Source: Planktothrix tepida PCC 9214
GTDB lineage: Bacteria; Cyanobacteriota; Cyanobacteriia; Cyanobacteriales; Microcoleaceae
Direction of reading: 5' to 3'
Assembly (NCBI RefSeq): GCF_900009145.1
Contig: NZ_LN889802.1
Coordinates: forward strand, 610,908-659,599
Length of the DNA: 48,692 nucleotides
Part shown: piece after piece, positions 19,678 through 27,529 of the stretch
Layout of the letters: each line of letters starts with the position of its first letter
Position numbering within the stretch: position 1 is the first letter of the stretch
Made by a program: the position numbers and the translations under genes
The notes under the pieces: generated by a model
The model's database searches: none
The model's input: the letters and a program-made list of their open reading frames with translations, nothing else
What the model was told of the DNA's origin: nothing

Positions 19678-20952
19678 TTATAAAATCGATTCCATCATTT
19701 TAAATAGAATCGCACTCAACAAAGCTGCGGTGGGAACCGTAATCACCCAAGCTAAAACAATGGAACGGACGGTATCTAACCGCACCGACTTTCCCCCCTG
19801 CACCAGTCCAATTCCCACCACACCTCCGACTAAAGCATGGGAAGTGGAAACCGGAAGTCCTAAACGAGACGCTAATAATACAGTAGTTGCAGTTGCTAAT
19901 TCGGCACAAAACCCTTCACTCGGAACAAGAGAAATAATATTTTCTCCCACGGTCTTAATCACATTTTTACCCCAGATCGCTAATCCGGTCACAATCCCAC
20001 TCCCTCCTAAGAGTAACAGCCAAGTGGGAATTTCAATATCGGCTAGAGGGACAGAACCCGTTTTGATCACGGCTAAAATCGCGGCTAAGGGTGCAATTGT
20101 ATTCCCTACATCATTTGATCCATGAGCAAAGGCAACAAAACAAGCACTAATGACCTGAAATTGAGCAAGTTGCTTTTCGATCCCTGGAAATTTTTCGGGG
20201 GTCGTATTAGAAATAGAAAGGTTCTGTTGTTGTTCCAATTGTCGCCAACTGATCCAGGTTAAACTGACCGCCGCTATCCCCCCAATGGCTAAAGGAATAT
20301 CATGAGCAGGCAGTGTCCACCCCCACTGATTTAACGTGTTTTGTAAGGGAGGACTCAAAATCGGGAAGACGATCACCCCAAAAATTCCAATTAAGGCACA
20401 ACTCAACCAAGGAATCCATTCTCGAATTTGCTTATGAGGATCGGGTTGATCTAAAATCCAATGCTTGATCAAGGTGTAAAATAAGGCTGCAATGATGCCA
20501 CTCATCAACGGTGTAAGTAACCACGTCAGGGAAATCAAACCAATGGTGAGCCAATCTACCGCGTTGAGTCCGGCAGCGATGCAACTAAATCCAGCGATCG
20601 CCCCGACAACGGCATGGGAGGATGATACGGGTAATCCATAACGGGTGGCAATTTGTAACCACAATCCGGCGGAAATTAAGACCGATACCATGCCAATCAC
20701 AAACTCTTGAGGCATTGAGATAAAGACTTCTGGATTAACAACCCCCGTTGCTAAGGTTTTAGAGACTCGTTCTCCAAACAACACCGCCCCGGTAAATTCT
20801 AAAATCCCGGCGACGATAATTGCTTGTTTCAGGGTCAAAGCCTTGGAACCCACCGATGTCCCCATGGAGTTAGCCACATCATTTGCCCCCAAATTACAGG
20901 CAACATAGAAGGCTAACCCACATAACAGGATGATTGGTACGATTAAATCCAT
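19678..20952 (-). CDS. Inorganic phosphate transporter, PiT/Pho-4 family
   Basis: A 424-residue integral membrane permease, symporting phosphate with a cation. The two PiT signature repeats are visible: GANDVANSMGTSVGSKALT near the N-terminus and FAHGSNDVGNTIAPLAAI after the central loop. The matching GLPVSSSHAVVGAI and GLPVSTSHALVGGVVG segments are also present. About ten transmembrane helices surround a hydrophilic loop (about 210-255). The start at 20952 (MDLIVPIILLCG) puts the first helix at the N-terminus; the upstream in-frame ATG at 20997 adds 15 polar residues from repeat-like DNA and is less likely. Sulfate permeases of the same fold cannot be fully excluded. Confidence 0.9.
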   Translation of the reverse strand: MDLIVPIILLCGLAFYVACNLGANDVANSMGTSVGSKALTLKQAIIVAGILEFTGAVLFGERVSKTLATGVVNPEVFISMPQEFVIGMVSVLISAGLWLQIATRYGLPVSSSHAVVGAIAGFSCIAAGLNAVDWLTIGLISLTWLLTPLMSGIIAALFYTLIKHWILDQPDPHKQIREWIPWLSCALIGIFGVIVFPILSPPLQNTLNQWGWTLPAHDIPLAIGGIAAVSLTWISWRQLEQQQNLSISNTTPEKFPGIEKQLAQFQVISACFVAFAHGSNDVGNTIAPLAAILAVIKTGSVPLADIEIPTWLLLLGGSGIVTGLAIWGKNVIKTVGENIISLVPSEGFCAELATATTVLLASRLGLPVSTSHALVGGVVGIGLVQGGKSVRLDTVRSIVLAWVITVPTAALLSAILFKMMESIL

Positions 20953-21020
20953 TTTGGTGACTGTTAGCGGTTGACAGTTGATGATTGACGATGGCAAGAG
21001 TGCCTATTGTCCGTTGCCCC

Positions 21021-21045
21021 TGATAACTGATAACTGATAACTGAT
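21021..21045. repeat. Heptamer tandem repeat (tgataac)3
   Basis: Three exact copies of tgataac from 21021, followed by tgat. Short tandemly repeated heptanucleotides are well known in cyanobacteria. It lies upstream of rplS. The reverse complement (gttatca) also appears in the direct repeats flanking the palindrome at 27480-27529. Confidence 0.8.
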
Positions 21046-21075
21046 TTGATCTAGATTTTACAATCCGTTTTGATC

Positions 21076-21081
21076 TATAAT
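21076..21081 (+). promoter_or_regulatory. -10 box candidate for rplS
   Basis: A perfect TATAAT lies 28 bp before the rplS start codon. No convincing -35 stands at the usual distance. A start point near 21088 would leave a leader of about 20 nt. Confidence 0.4.
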
Positions 21082-21109
21082 AGGGGCTTGTGAGTTTTGG
21101 AAAATCATT

Positions 21110-21496
21110 ATGAAGGCGGAAGAAATTATCCGTTCTATTGAAACGGCAGAAATTGAAAACCTGCGGCAACAACTCAATAAACCCGATCTCCCGGACATTT
21201 ATGTGGGCGATACGGTGAAAGTTAGCGTGAAGATTCAAGAAGGCGGTAAAGAACGCATCCAACCTTATGAAGGCATTGTGATTGCCAAACGTCATGGCAG
21301 CATTAACGCCACCATCACCGTGCGTAAGATTTTTCAAGGAGTCGGGGTTGAGAGAGTCTTCTTAATTCATTCTCCTAGAATTGTCAGTATTAAAGTTCTG
21401 CGTCGTGGGAAAGTGCGTCGGGCAAAACTCTACTATCTGCGCGACCGTGTGGGTAAAGCCACTCGCGTTAAACAACGCTTTGATCGCAGTCTATAA
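21110..21496 (+). CDS. rplS: 50S ribosomal protein L19
   Basis: A 128-residue L19 of the bacterial large subunit, located at the 30S-50S interface. The family core is present: [30 protein letters not shown], then [15 protein letters not shown] and [23 protein letters not shown]. The N-terminal extension of about ten residues ([18 protein letters not shown]) is normal for cyanobacteria. It is followed by tRNA-Trp and the secE-nusG-ribosomal protein cluster on the same strand, a common cyanobacterial order. A weak stem (21516-21521/21527-21532) follows the stop codon. Confidence 0.97.
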   Translation: MKAEEIIRSIETAEIENLRQQLNKPDLPDIYVGDTVKVSVKIQEGGKERIQPYEGIVIAKRHGSINATITVRKIFQGVGVERVFLIHSPRIVSIKVLRRGKVRRAKLYYLRDRVGKATRVKQRFDRSL

Positions 21497-21610
21497 CGGA
21501 CTCAACACCCGACCATCTAGGATTCCCCTAGAGATTTTCGGAAAAATTTTTAACTAAAGTCTGCAAGTTGTGTTAAGCTAGATAAGGTAAAAGATCAGCC
21601 ACTCCGCTAT

Positions 21611-21683
21611 GCGCTCTTAGTTCAGTTGGTAGAACGCAGGTCTCCAAAACCTGATGTCGGGGGTTCAAGTCCTCCAGGGCGCG
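21611..21683 (+). tRNA. trnW: tRNA-Trp (anticodon CCA)
   Basis: A 73-nt cloverleaf. The acceptor gcgctct pairs with agggcgc; the D arm is gttcagttggtagaac. The anticodon stem caggt/acctg holds loop ctccaaa with anticodon CCA. The T arm is ggggg-ttcaagt-cctcc and the discriminator base is G. No CCA tail is encoded. tRNA-Trp directly before secE is the usual cyanobacterial arrangement. Confidence 0.96.
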
Positions 21684-21695
21684 CTGGATACCTCC

Positions 21696-21758
21696 AATGC
21701 CCAGACGAAAGGAAATCTTACGTCTGGGCATTGTTCCGAAAAGCAACGGATCGGAACA
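21696..21758 (+). promoter_or_regulatory. Two strong hairpins between tRNA-Trp and secE
   Basis: Hairpin 1: aatgcccagacg (21696-21707) pairs perfectly over 12 bp with cgtctgggcatt (21721-21732). Hairpin 2: tgttccga (21732-21739) pairs with tcggaaca (21751-21758). They abut exactly, starting 13 nt after the tRNA. No U-tract follows, so they are more likely RNA processing or leader structures of the trnW-secE transcript than terminators. Confidence 0.55.
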
Positions 21759-21863
21759 TTGTGTCGGAGGATTCAGTGTGATAAATTAACAAGTTTGGGC
21801 GGATGTGTGACCCTCTTTCAGATAAGATCAGGATCAGATACCGTAAGATCGCAAGGGGAGTTC

Positions 21864-22094
21864 ATGGTGGTCAACAAGAAAGAAGAAGTTGGAGGTCAAG
21901 AAACAACTTCTGGCTTTAACGCTTCTACGTTCCTCAAAGAAACGAAAGAGGAATTGGACAAAGTAGTCTGGCCAAGCCGACAGCAACTCTTAAGTGAGTC
22001 GGCCGGCGTATTGTTGATGGTCACTCTCTCGGCTAGCTTGATCTATTTAGCAGACAACTTCTTTCGTTGGGCGTCGGGGCAAATCTTCGGATGA
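21864..22094 (+). CDS. secE: Preprotein translocase subunit SecE
   Basis: A 76-residue single-span SecE, the small essential partner of SecY in the plasma and thylakoid membranes. After a polar N-terminus comes the conserved amphipathic helix with KETKEELDKVVWPSRQQLL, then one transmembrane helix (about 47-70: GVLLMVTLSASLIYLADNFF). The frame is open further upstream, but the start at 21864 has an aaggggag ribosome site and gives the normal length. It overlaps nusG by 4 nt (ATGA), so the two are translationally coupled. Confidence 0.93.
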   Translation: MVVNKKEEVGGQETTSGFNASTFLKETKEELDKVVWPSRQQLLSESAGVLLMVTLSASLIYLADNFFRWASGQIFG

Positions 22095-22765
22095 CTTTTA
22101 CATCGGACGAATCACAACATTCAGACCTCATGGCAGATACAGACGAACGTTCCCAGGAGTTTTCACCGGGAGAGCGTCGTTGGTATGCTGTTCAGGTGGC
22201 TTCTGGCTGTGAAAAACGAGTCAAAGCGAACCTGGAACAACGGGTACAAACCTTGGATGTTGCGGATCGGATTTTGAAGGTGGAAATCCCACACACCCCA
22301 ATGATTAAACTGCGGAAAGATGGCAGTCGTCAACACGGTGAAGAGAAAGTGTTTCCAGGTTATGTCCTCATTCAAATGAGACTAAAGTGGAATAACGAAC
22401 TTAATCGCTGGGAAATTGACGATGAAGCTTGGCAGGTGGTCAAGAACACGCCACACGTCATTAATTTCGTTGGGGCGGAACAAAAGCGGCATTCGGGTCG
22501 GGGTCGAGGTCACGTTAAACCTCTACCATTGAGCCATGCTGAAGTGGAGCGTATCTTCAGACAAGCGCAACAACAGGAACCGATTGTCAAGGCAGCAATG
22601 GCGATAGGGGATCATATCATTGTCCTTTCAGGGCCGTTTAAAGACTTTGAAGGAGATGTGATTGAAGTCAGTCCAGAACGCAGTAAGCTCAAAGCGTTAC
22701 TGTCGATTTTTGGGCGAGATACCCCTGTGGAATTAGAGTTTACTCAGGTTGAAAAACAAGGCTAA
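22091..22765 (+). CDS. nusG: Transcription termination/antitermination factor NusG
   Basis: A 224-residue NusG. The NGN domain is clear (RRWYAVQVASGCEKRVKANLE; EKVFPGYVLI; WQVVKNTPHVINFVG), followed by a GRGRGHVKPLPLS linker and the KOW domain (AIGDHIIVLSGPFKDFEGDVIEV). It binds RNA polymerase and couples transcription with translation or Rho. The ATG at 22091 overlaps the secE stop and gives MTFTSDES, the N-terminus typical of cyanobacterial NusG; a second ATG at 22130 is possible. rplK follows after 9 bp. Confidence 0.95.
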   Translation: MTFTSDESQHSDLMADTDERSQEFSPGERRWYAVQVASGCEKRVKANLEQRVQTLDVADRILKVEIPHTPMIKLRKDGSRQHGEEKVFPGYVLIQMRLKWNNELNRWEIDDEAWQVVKNTPHVINFVGAEQKRHSGRGRGHVKPLPLSHAEVERIFRQAQQQEPIVKAAMAIGDHIIVLSGPFKDFEGDVIEVSPERSKLKALLSIFGRDTPVELEFTQVEKQG

Positions 22766-22774
22766 GGCTAAGGA

Positions 22775-23200
22775 ATGGCAAAAAAAGTTGTAGCAGTTAT
22801 TAAGTTGGCAATTACTGCGGGCAAAGCCAACCCTGCACCCCCCATTGGCCCCGCTTTGGGTCAACACGGGGTGAATATTATGGCGTTCTGCAAAGAATAT
22901 AACGCCAAAACCGCAGATAAAGCAGGTCTTGTAGTTCCGGTGGAAATTTCGGTTTTTGAAGACCGGAGTTTTACCTTTGTTCTGAAAACCCCTCCGGCTT
23001 CGGTGTTAATTCGCAAAGCCGCAGGTATTGAACGGGGTTCAGGGGAACCGAACCGCAAGAAAGTGGGCAAAATTACGCAAGCTCAGTTACGAGAAATTGC
23101 CGAAACCAAAATGCCCGACCTGAACGCAAATGATGTGGACGCTGCCATGAAAATTGTGGCAGGAACCGCCCGCAACATGGGAGTTACCATTGTCGATTAA
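22775..23200 (+). CDS. rplK: 50S ribosomal protein L11
   Basis: A 141-residue L11, full length. The N-terminal domain, which binds release and elongation factors and thiostrepton-type antibiotics, reads [27 protein letters not shown]. The C-terminal 23S rRNA-binding domain ends [16 protein letters not shown]. It lies 9 bp after nusG and 94 bp before rplA, in the conserved secE-nusG-rplK-rplA order. Confidence 0.98.
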   Translation: MAKKVVAVIKLAITAGKANPAPPIGPALGQHGVNIMAFCKEYNAKTADKAGLVVPVEISVFEDRSFTFVLKTPPASVLIRKAAGIERGSGEPNRKKVGKITQAQLREIAETKMPDLNANDVDAAMKIVAGTARNMGVTIVD

Positions 23201-23294
23201 GGCGACTTCAGGCGTTGGTTGAATACTTTGATTTAAGTTAACCCTTTAATGGGGGAGAAGTGTCCCTTCGTTAATTACCCCAGGAGATTAGAGA

Positions 23295-24011
23295 ATGACA
23301 AAAAAAGTATCTCGTCGATTACAAGAACTGAGAAAAAAGGTTGAAGAACGGCCCTATGAACCTTTAGAAGCTATTAAACTGTTAAAGGAAACCGCTACAG
23401 CTAAGTTTCCTGAAGCAGCCGAAGCTCATATTCGTTTAGGGATTGACCCCAAATATACAGATCAACAACTGCGGACAACCGTGACCTTGCCCAAAGGAAC
23501 GGGCCAAGTGATCCGGGTGGCGGTATTAGCCAAAGGTGAAAAAGTCACGGAAGCTCAAAGTGCAGGGGCTGATATTGTTGGCTCAGAAGATTTAATTAAT
23601 GATATCCAGAAAGGAATGCTGGATTTTGACTGCTTAATTGCTACACCAGATATGATGCCTCAAGTGGCAAAACTGGGACGGCTGTTAGGGCCTAAAGGCT
23701 TAATGCCCTCTCCAAAAGGGGGAACCGTGACGATGGATGTCGCCCAAGCGATCGCAGAATTTAAAGGCGGGAAACTAGAATTCCGGGCTGATCGGACTGG
23801 GATCGTTCATATTATGTTTGGGAAAACAGCGTTTTCTGCGGAAGATTTGCTGGTGAACCTGTCCGCACTACAAGAATGTATTGACCGTAACCGTCCTTCG
23901 GGGGCAAAAGGTCGTTACTGGCGCAGTGTGTTTATTGCTGCCACAATGGGGCCATCCATTGAAGTGGATATTACCGCACTGCGAGAACTGAAAATTGGAG
24001 ATGTAGCTTAA
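23295..24011 (+). CDS. rplA: 50S ribosomal protein L1
   Basis: A 238-residue L1, the mobile L1-stalk protein and, in many bacteria, translational repressor of its own operon. Family features are [18 protein letters not shown], the two-domain hinge, [20 protein letters not shown] and [20 protein letters not shown]. The 94-bp spacer before it (23201-23294), with a ggagatt ribosome site, could hold an L1-binding leader, but I cannot draw a confident one. It is followed by a 426-bp spacer with a separate promoter and leader for rplJ. Confidence 0.97.
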   Translation: MTKKVSRRLQELRKKVEERPYEPLEAIKLLKETATAKFPEAAEAHIRLGIDPKYTDQQLRTTVTLPKGTGQVIRVAVLAKGEKVTEAQSAGADIVGSEDLINDIQKGMLDFDCLIATPDMMPQVAKLGRLLGPKGLMPSPKGGTVTMDVAQAIAEFKGGKLEFRADRTGIVHIMFGKTAFSAEDLLVNLSALQECIDRNRPSGAKGRYWRSVFIAATMGPSIEVDITALRELKIGDVA

Positions 24012-24049
24012 TGCGGTGATGGGGAAAAGGGTTCTCGGCAAGAGCTTTT

Positions 24050-24068
24050 AACAGGCAAGATGCCTGTT
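24050..24068. repeat. Hairpin / dispersed repeat after rplA
   Basis: aacaggca (24050-24057) and tgcctgtt (24061-24068) form a perfect 8-bp stem with a 3-nt loop, 38 bp after the rplA stop. From memory, 'aggcaagatgcct' palindromes are common between cyanobacterial genes. The stem could also help end or stabilise the rplK-rplA transcript. Confidence 0.6.
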
Positions 24069-24098
24069 CCACTTTCTTCAAGATTTTTACTGATTTCC

Positions 24099-24127
24099 TT
24101 GACAAATTCAATAAAATATGCAATGAT
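24099..24127 (+). promoter_or_regulatory. Promoter of rplJ-rplL
   Basis: A perfect -35 TTGACA (24099-24104), a 17-nt spacer, and -10 AATGAT (24122-24127, four of six matches). Transcription would begin near 24134 and include the whole L10 leader before rplJ. Confidence 0.6.
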
Positions 24128-24149
24128 AAAAAATTGCGTATTTAAACCA

Positions 24150-24326
24150 ATAAACGGCTAACTCACCGCAGACAGCAGGGGCAAAACGCTTAATGTCCTG
24201 CCGAGGTTAAACGAGTTTAAAGCTAAACAATTATAGGGGAAGTGACAGACTAACAGGAATCTGTATTTCTTTATCCTGAATGTTTAAGTTTTAAGTTTTG
24301 ACCTCGGTAAAAAACCGAGGTTTTTT
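24150..24326 (+). promoter_or_regulatory. Ribosomal protein L10 leader with attenuator
   Basis: The 5' leader of rplJ. cagcagg (24173-24179) faces cctgccg (24197-24203) across gcaaaacgcttaatgt, which resembles the L10(L12)4-binding kink-turn region of known L10 leaders. It ends in an intrinsic terminator at 24301-24326. The segment ccgaggt (24201-24207) is complementary to acctcgg (24301-24307), the 5' arm of the terminator, so an antiterminator pairing is possible. The boundaries are approximate; the assignment rests on position, the L10-like stem and the terminator. Confidence 0.7.
24301..24326 (+). terminator. Intrinsic terminator/attenuator before rplJ
   Basis: acctcggt (24301-24308) pairs perfectly with accgaggt (24314-24321) around an A5 loop, and six T follow. 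It stands about 110 bp before the rplJ start codon, so it must be read through or controlled for rplJ-rplL expression. Confidence 0.88.
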
Positions 24327-24437
24327 ATGGCGAATTCGCGCTCTGTCGCGTCGGGGAAGAAGTCAACCATTGTAGGTCATCACATCACCTTAAAGGGATG
24401 AACATGAACCGCAATGTCACAAGGAGGTTCCACAAGA

Positions 24438-24986
24438 ATGGGAAGAACCCTAGAAAATAAACAAGCAATTGTTGCCGAACTCAAAGAAACGCTCAAAGAT
24501 TCACAACTGGCAATTGTGATTGACTACAGCGGCTTGTCCGTTGCAGAAATCACCAATTTACGGCAACAACTTCGTCCCTCCGGTAGTGTTTGCAAGGTGA
24601 CAAAAAACACCTTAATGCGAATTGCCATCGAGGGTCAAAGCAACTGGCAGCCATTGACAGAGTTGCTGAAGGGTTCTAATGCTTTTTTATTAGTCAAAGA
24701 GGACTTTGGTAGCGCGATTAAAGCTTACCAAGCTTTCCAAAAGGCTTCTAAGAAAACGGAAGTTCGCGGCGGCGTTATGGAAGGCCGGCTGCTGAGTGAA
24801 AGTGATGTTAAAGCATTAGGAGATTTACCCTCCAAAGAGCAACTTATGGCTCAAATTGCTGGGGCTATTAATGGTGTGGCGACCAAACTGGCCGTTGGTA
24901 TCAACGAGGTTCCAGGGTCTTTGGCACGCGCTCTTAATGCCTATGCCGAAAAAGATCAAAATGGCTCAAACGATGAAGCTGTATAG
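24438..24986 (+). CDS. rplJ: 50S ribosomal protein L10
   Basis: A 182-residue L10, base of the L7/L12 stalk. The start at 24438 ([17 protein letters not shown]) has a near-ideal AAGGAGG ribosome site at 24421-24427; the upstream in-frame start at 24414 would overlap that site and is rejected. The rRNA-binding domain shows [20 protein letters not shown] and [14 protein letters not shown]. The C-terminal helix that binds L12 dimers follows ([21 protein letters not shown]). rplL lies 65 bp downstream. Confidence 0.96.
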   Translation: MGRTLENKQAIVAELKETLKDSQLAIVIDYSGLSVAEITNLRQQLRPSGSVCKVTKNTLMRIAIEGQSNWQPLTELLKGSNAFLLVKEDFGSAIKAYQAFQKASKKTEVRGGVMEGRLLSESDVKALGDLPSKEQLMAQIAGAINGVATKLAVGINEVPGSLARALNAYAEKDQNGSNDEAV

Positions 24987-25051
24987 TTTCTCGTGTGGGC
25001 TTTGGCAACAAGTATCAAACAAAAACGTTACATTGTCTAGGAGTTTAAAGA

Positions 25052-25447
25052 ATGTCTGCAACTACTGATCAAATTCTGGAACAACTGAAGTCTTTAACGC
25101 TGTTAGAAGCGTCTGAATTAGTTAAACAAATTGAAGAAGCTTTCGGTGTGAGTGCAGCCGCTCCCGTCGGTGGTTTCATGATGGCGGCTCCTGGTGCTGG
25201 CGGTGCCGCAGCAGCAGAAGAAGTTGAAGAGAAAACAGAATTTGATGTTGTTCTGGAAGAATACCCTGCTGATAAGAAAATTACAATTCTGAAAGTGGTG
25301 CGTGAACTGACTGGTTTAGGTCTGAAAGAAGCTAAAGATTTAGTGGAAGCCGTACCTAAAGCGGTTAAAGAAGGTACGAACAAAGATGATGCTGAAGCAA
25401 CGAAGAAAAAACTGGAAGAAGCTGGTGCTAAAGTTTCCGTTAAATAA
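25052..25447 (+). CDS. rplL: 50S ribosomal protein L7/L12
   Basis: A 131-residue L12, the multicopy stalk protein that recruits translation GTPases. The N-terminal dimerisation domain ([27 protein letters not shown]) is joined by an Ala/Gly-rich hinge ([15 protein letters not shown]). The C-terminal domain reads [22 protein letters not shown], then [16 protein letters not shown]. It is last in the ribosomal block and followed by a strong terminator. Confidence 0.98.
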   Translation: MSATTDQILEQLKSLTLLEASELVKQIEEAFGVSAAAPVGGFMMAAPGAGGAAAAEEVEEKTEFDVVLEEYPADKKITILKVVRELTGLGLKEAKDLVEAVPKAVKEGTNKDDAEATKKKLEEAGAKVSVK

Positions 25448-25487
25448 TTTTAACGTAGCTTAATTTTAGTTTTTTAGTTCGTTCCTC

Positions 25488-25519
25488 ACCTGGTTTCTGA
25501 TTCAGAAATCAGGTTTTTT
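25488..25519 (+). terminator. Intrinsic terminator after rplL
   Basis: acctggtttctga (25488-25500) faces ttcagaaatcaggt (25501-25514), giving a 12-bp stem with one G-T pair, followed by a run of T to 25519. It ends the rplJ-rplL transcript. Confidence 0.9.
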
Positions 25520-25602
25520 GTTCTAGCTAGGGAACAGGGAACAGTAAACAGTGAATAAGTTTGTTGCTATCTTTTCTCTAATACTTCTGTTTCAAATTAA
25601 CG

Positions 25603-25639
25603 GCTATCATTCCCTAAGAAAAGTTCAAAGAATGATAGC
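25603..25639. other. 10-bp inverted repeat between rplL and the kinase gene
   Basis: gctatcattc (25603-25612) and gaatgatagc (25630-25639) are perfect inverted copies around a 17-nt loop in the space between two convergent genes. On the plus strand a run of T follows some 15 nt later. It may be a second terminator. Confidence 0.5.
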
Positions 25640-25680
25640 TGATCATATTAATTATTTTTGTTTTTTTGCGAATGAAACAG

Positions 25681-25701
25681 CCCTGGGGGGGGGGCCCAGG
25701 G
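25681..25701. other. G10 tract inside a 7-bp inverted repeat
   Basis: ccctggg (25681-25687), seven G, then cccaggg (25695-25701). The run of ten G is the longest homopolymer of that kind I noticed in the window. It is 13 bp beyond the 3' end of the kinase gene. Homopolymer length may be a sequencing artefact. Confidence 0.7.
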
Positions 25702-25713
25702 GAAAAGGGAGAA

Positions 25714-27465
25714 CTAGCGACTTAACCAGCGAAATATGGGTAGAATTAAATAGTGCGTGATTCCCAGAGAAAAGGCTGTTGTACCACTGAGTAAAGCCAT
25801 AAAACCCAAACTTTGCCAAAATTGAGGTAAATTAGGCTGTTGCATTTCAGTGGGAAACGTTAATACTTCTTGAGGAAAAAGATCAAATTGATTGAACCCT
25901 AAAAATAAAGTTGTGACGGTTAATAAAACACAAATTCCCTGAAAAAGTTGATCACTTCGTAACCCTAAACCTAACGTTACTAATATCGCCGCTATTCCGA
26001 AAGGAAGTTGATTTAAAAGTTCTAATTCCCTTCCTTGAAGTCCTAAATTTCCTAAGCGATTAATCAATTCTCCACTGGCTCCCCCTACAATATAACCGAA
26101 TAGTCCCATGATTCCAGCTAAAGGATAACGGCGACGTTGATCAAATCCTCCTGCATCCGTTAAGCCAATTCCAGTTCCTAATCCTGCTAATCCCCAAACT
26201 AATATTTCTGCGCCTAAAGTTAGGGGAACATTCGGCAAAAGTTGAGGTAATTCTTGGGCTAAAAAAACAGTTATGGTTTCTCCTAACCCAGAGAAATAAA
26301 CAAACATTGCTCCTATGACGGTTCCAATTATAGACCCAATGACGGCTAATGCCATTTCCCAACTCGTTTCTCCTACTCCCCGAACACAATGGAGGGTTAA
26401 TTTTCCCAGTCCTAAAACCAGTTGAATTAATCCGCGATCCCATTGAATTAATGTGGTTTTGATGCGGTCTAGTAATTGTTGATGAGACGACATCATCCGT
26501 CGAGGATGCTTTTTCTGTCGAACAATTCTAAAGATATCCGTTTGAATTTCCGTAGCACTTTGGGGACGTTGACGGGGATCGAGTTGAACCATGCGATCTA
26601 ATAAATTAGCAAACCCAGGACTCACCTGTGCTTTTTGTCGCCACTGTAATTCCGTTGTTAACCCATCTTCTAATTCCCCTGGAAATTGACCTGTTAATAA
26701 ATGAATACAAGTGCGTCCCAAGGCATAAAAATCCGTTGCTGGCCCCACCATTGCCCCCATCACCTGTTCTGGGGGACTGTATCCAGCAGACACGAGGCGG
26801 GTGGTACTGCGGGGGGTACTTTCGCGATCGCCATGCACTAGATTACCAATTTGTTTCGCTCCGCCAAAGTCAATCATCACCAGTTGGGTTTGCCAAACTT
26901 GAGTGGTACTCAAGGGTTGATGGGGAGTCATGCGTAACATCAAGTTCGAGGGTTTAATGTCTCGATGAATAATTTGATAGCTATGTAACTCGCGTAAAAT
27001 TTCCAAAGCTTGGGATAACCAACTGAGCACCCAGTCTTCGGGACAGCCTTGGGGGTATTGGTTCAAAATTTCCTGTAACGTCGGGCCATGAATTTTTTCC
27101 ATGACTAAACAGGGGAGATGGCCATCGTTCCCATTGCGTTTTTTTAAATAAAAATAGCCATCTCCTTCAACTCTGGGAACTCCAGAATGGCGTAACTGAG
27201 CTAAAACTGCCGCCTCCTGTTCAAACAGTTCTAAGGCTTTGGGAGAAGGTTCAACCAGAACTTTGAGGACTTTTTCGGTTTGGGTTTTGAGATCCCAAAC
27301 GGTATAAAGTCGGGAAAACCCCCCACTCCCTAAATTGTGTAAGGGAATATAACGTTGGTTGAGTTGTAGCGGAGCTCCACAACTCTGACAAAATTTGTTC
27401 CCCCAAGGTTGATGGGAGGGATGGGAACAGTGGGGATTAATACAGTGGATATTGGGTGGATTCAC
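25714..27465 (-). CDS. Membrane Ser/Thr protein kinase with 4-Cys prefix
   Basis: A 583-residue eukaryotic-type kinase. Residues about 5-36 carry a four-cysteine zinc-ribbon prefix (CINPHCSHP, then FCQSCGAPL) seen on many cyanobacterial kinases. The kinase domain (about 40-310) has GSGGFSRLY, the active-site loop HRDIKPSNLML, DFGGAK, and SAGYSPPEQ as the APE-like motif, so it should be active. After a basic stretch there are about five to six transmembrane helices (about 360-575) with Gly-rich segments. The kinase faces the cytosol and the helices may sense membrane state. It is monocistronic; its targets are unknown. Confidence 0.93.
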   Translation of the reverse strand: MNPPNIHCINPHCSHPSHQPWGNKFCQSCGAPLQLNQRYIPLHNLGSGGFSRLYTVWDLKTQTEKVLKVLVEPSPKALELFEQEAAVLAQLRHSGVPRVEGDGYFYLKKRNGNDGHLPCLVMEKIHGPTLQEILNQYPQGCPEDWVLSWLSQALEILRELHSYQIIHRDIKPSNLMLRMTPHQPLSTTQVWQTQLVMIDFGGAKQIGNLVHGDRESTPRSTTRLVSAGYSPPEQVMGAMVGPATDFYALGRTCIHLLTGQFPGELEDGLTTELQWRQKAQVSPGFANLLDRMVQLDPRQRPQSATEIQTDIFRIVRQKKHPRRMMSSHQQLLDRIKTTLIQWDRGLIQLVLGLGKLTLHCVRGVGETSWEMALAVIGSIIGTVIGAMFVYFSGLGETITVFLAQELPQLLPNVPLTLGAEILVWGLAGLGTGIGLTDAGGFDQRRRYPLAGIMGLFGYIVGGASGELINRLGNLGLQGRELELLNQLPFGIAAILVTLGLGLRSDQLFQGICVLLTVTTLFLGFNQFDLFPQEVLTFPTEMQQPNLPQFWQSLGFMALLSGTTAFSLGITHYLILPIFRWLSR

Positions 27466-27479
27466 AATGGGCAGTGATT

Positions 27480-27529
27480 CAGTTATCAGTGTAGAGACGT
27501 GCCATGGCGCGTCTGTACCAGTTATCAGT
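27480..27529. repeat. Palindromic unit flanked by 11-bp direct repeats
   Basis: cagttatcagt occurs at 27480-27490 and again at 27519-27529. Between them lies a 28-bp imperfect palindrome of the tgtagagacg type centred on ccatgg (27491-27518), related to the one at 14219-14248. The direct repeats look like a target duplication from insertion of the palindrome, although cagttatcagt is also part of a heptamer repeat family (gttatca) in this genome. Confidence 0.75.

Noticed and set aside
19631-20125. 164-residue plus-strand frame inside the phosphate transporter gene
   Set aside because: Exact antisense shadow of the pit coding sequence.
21654-21863. N-terminal extension of SecE beginning inside tRNA-Trp
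   Set aside because: It would translate the tRNA and the two hairpins; the ribosome site and family length support the start at 21864.
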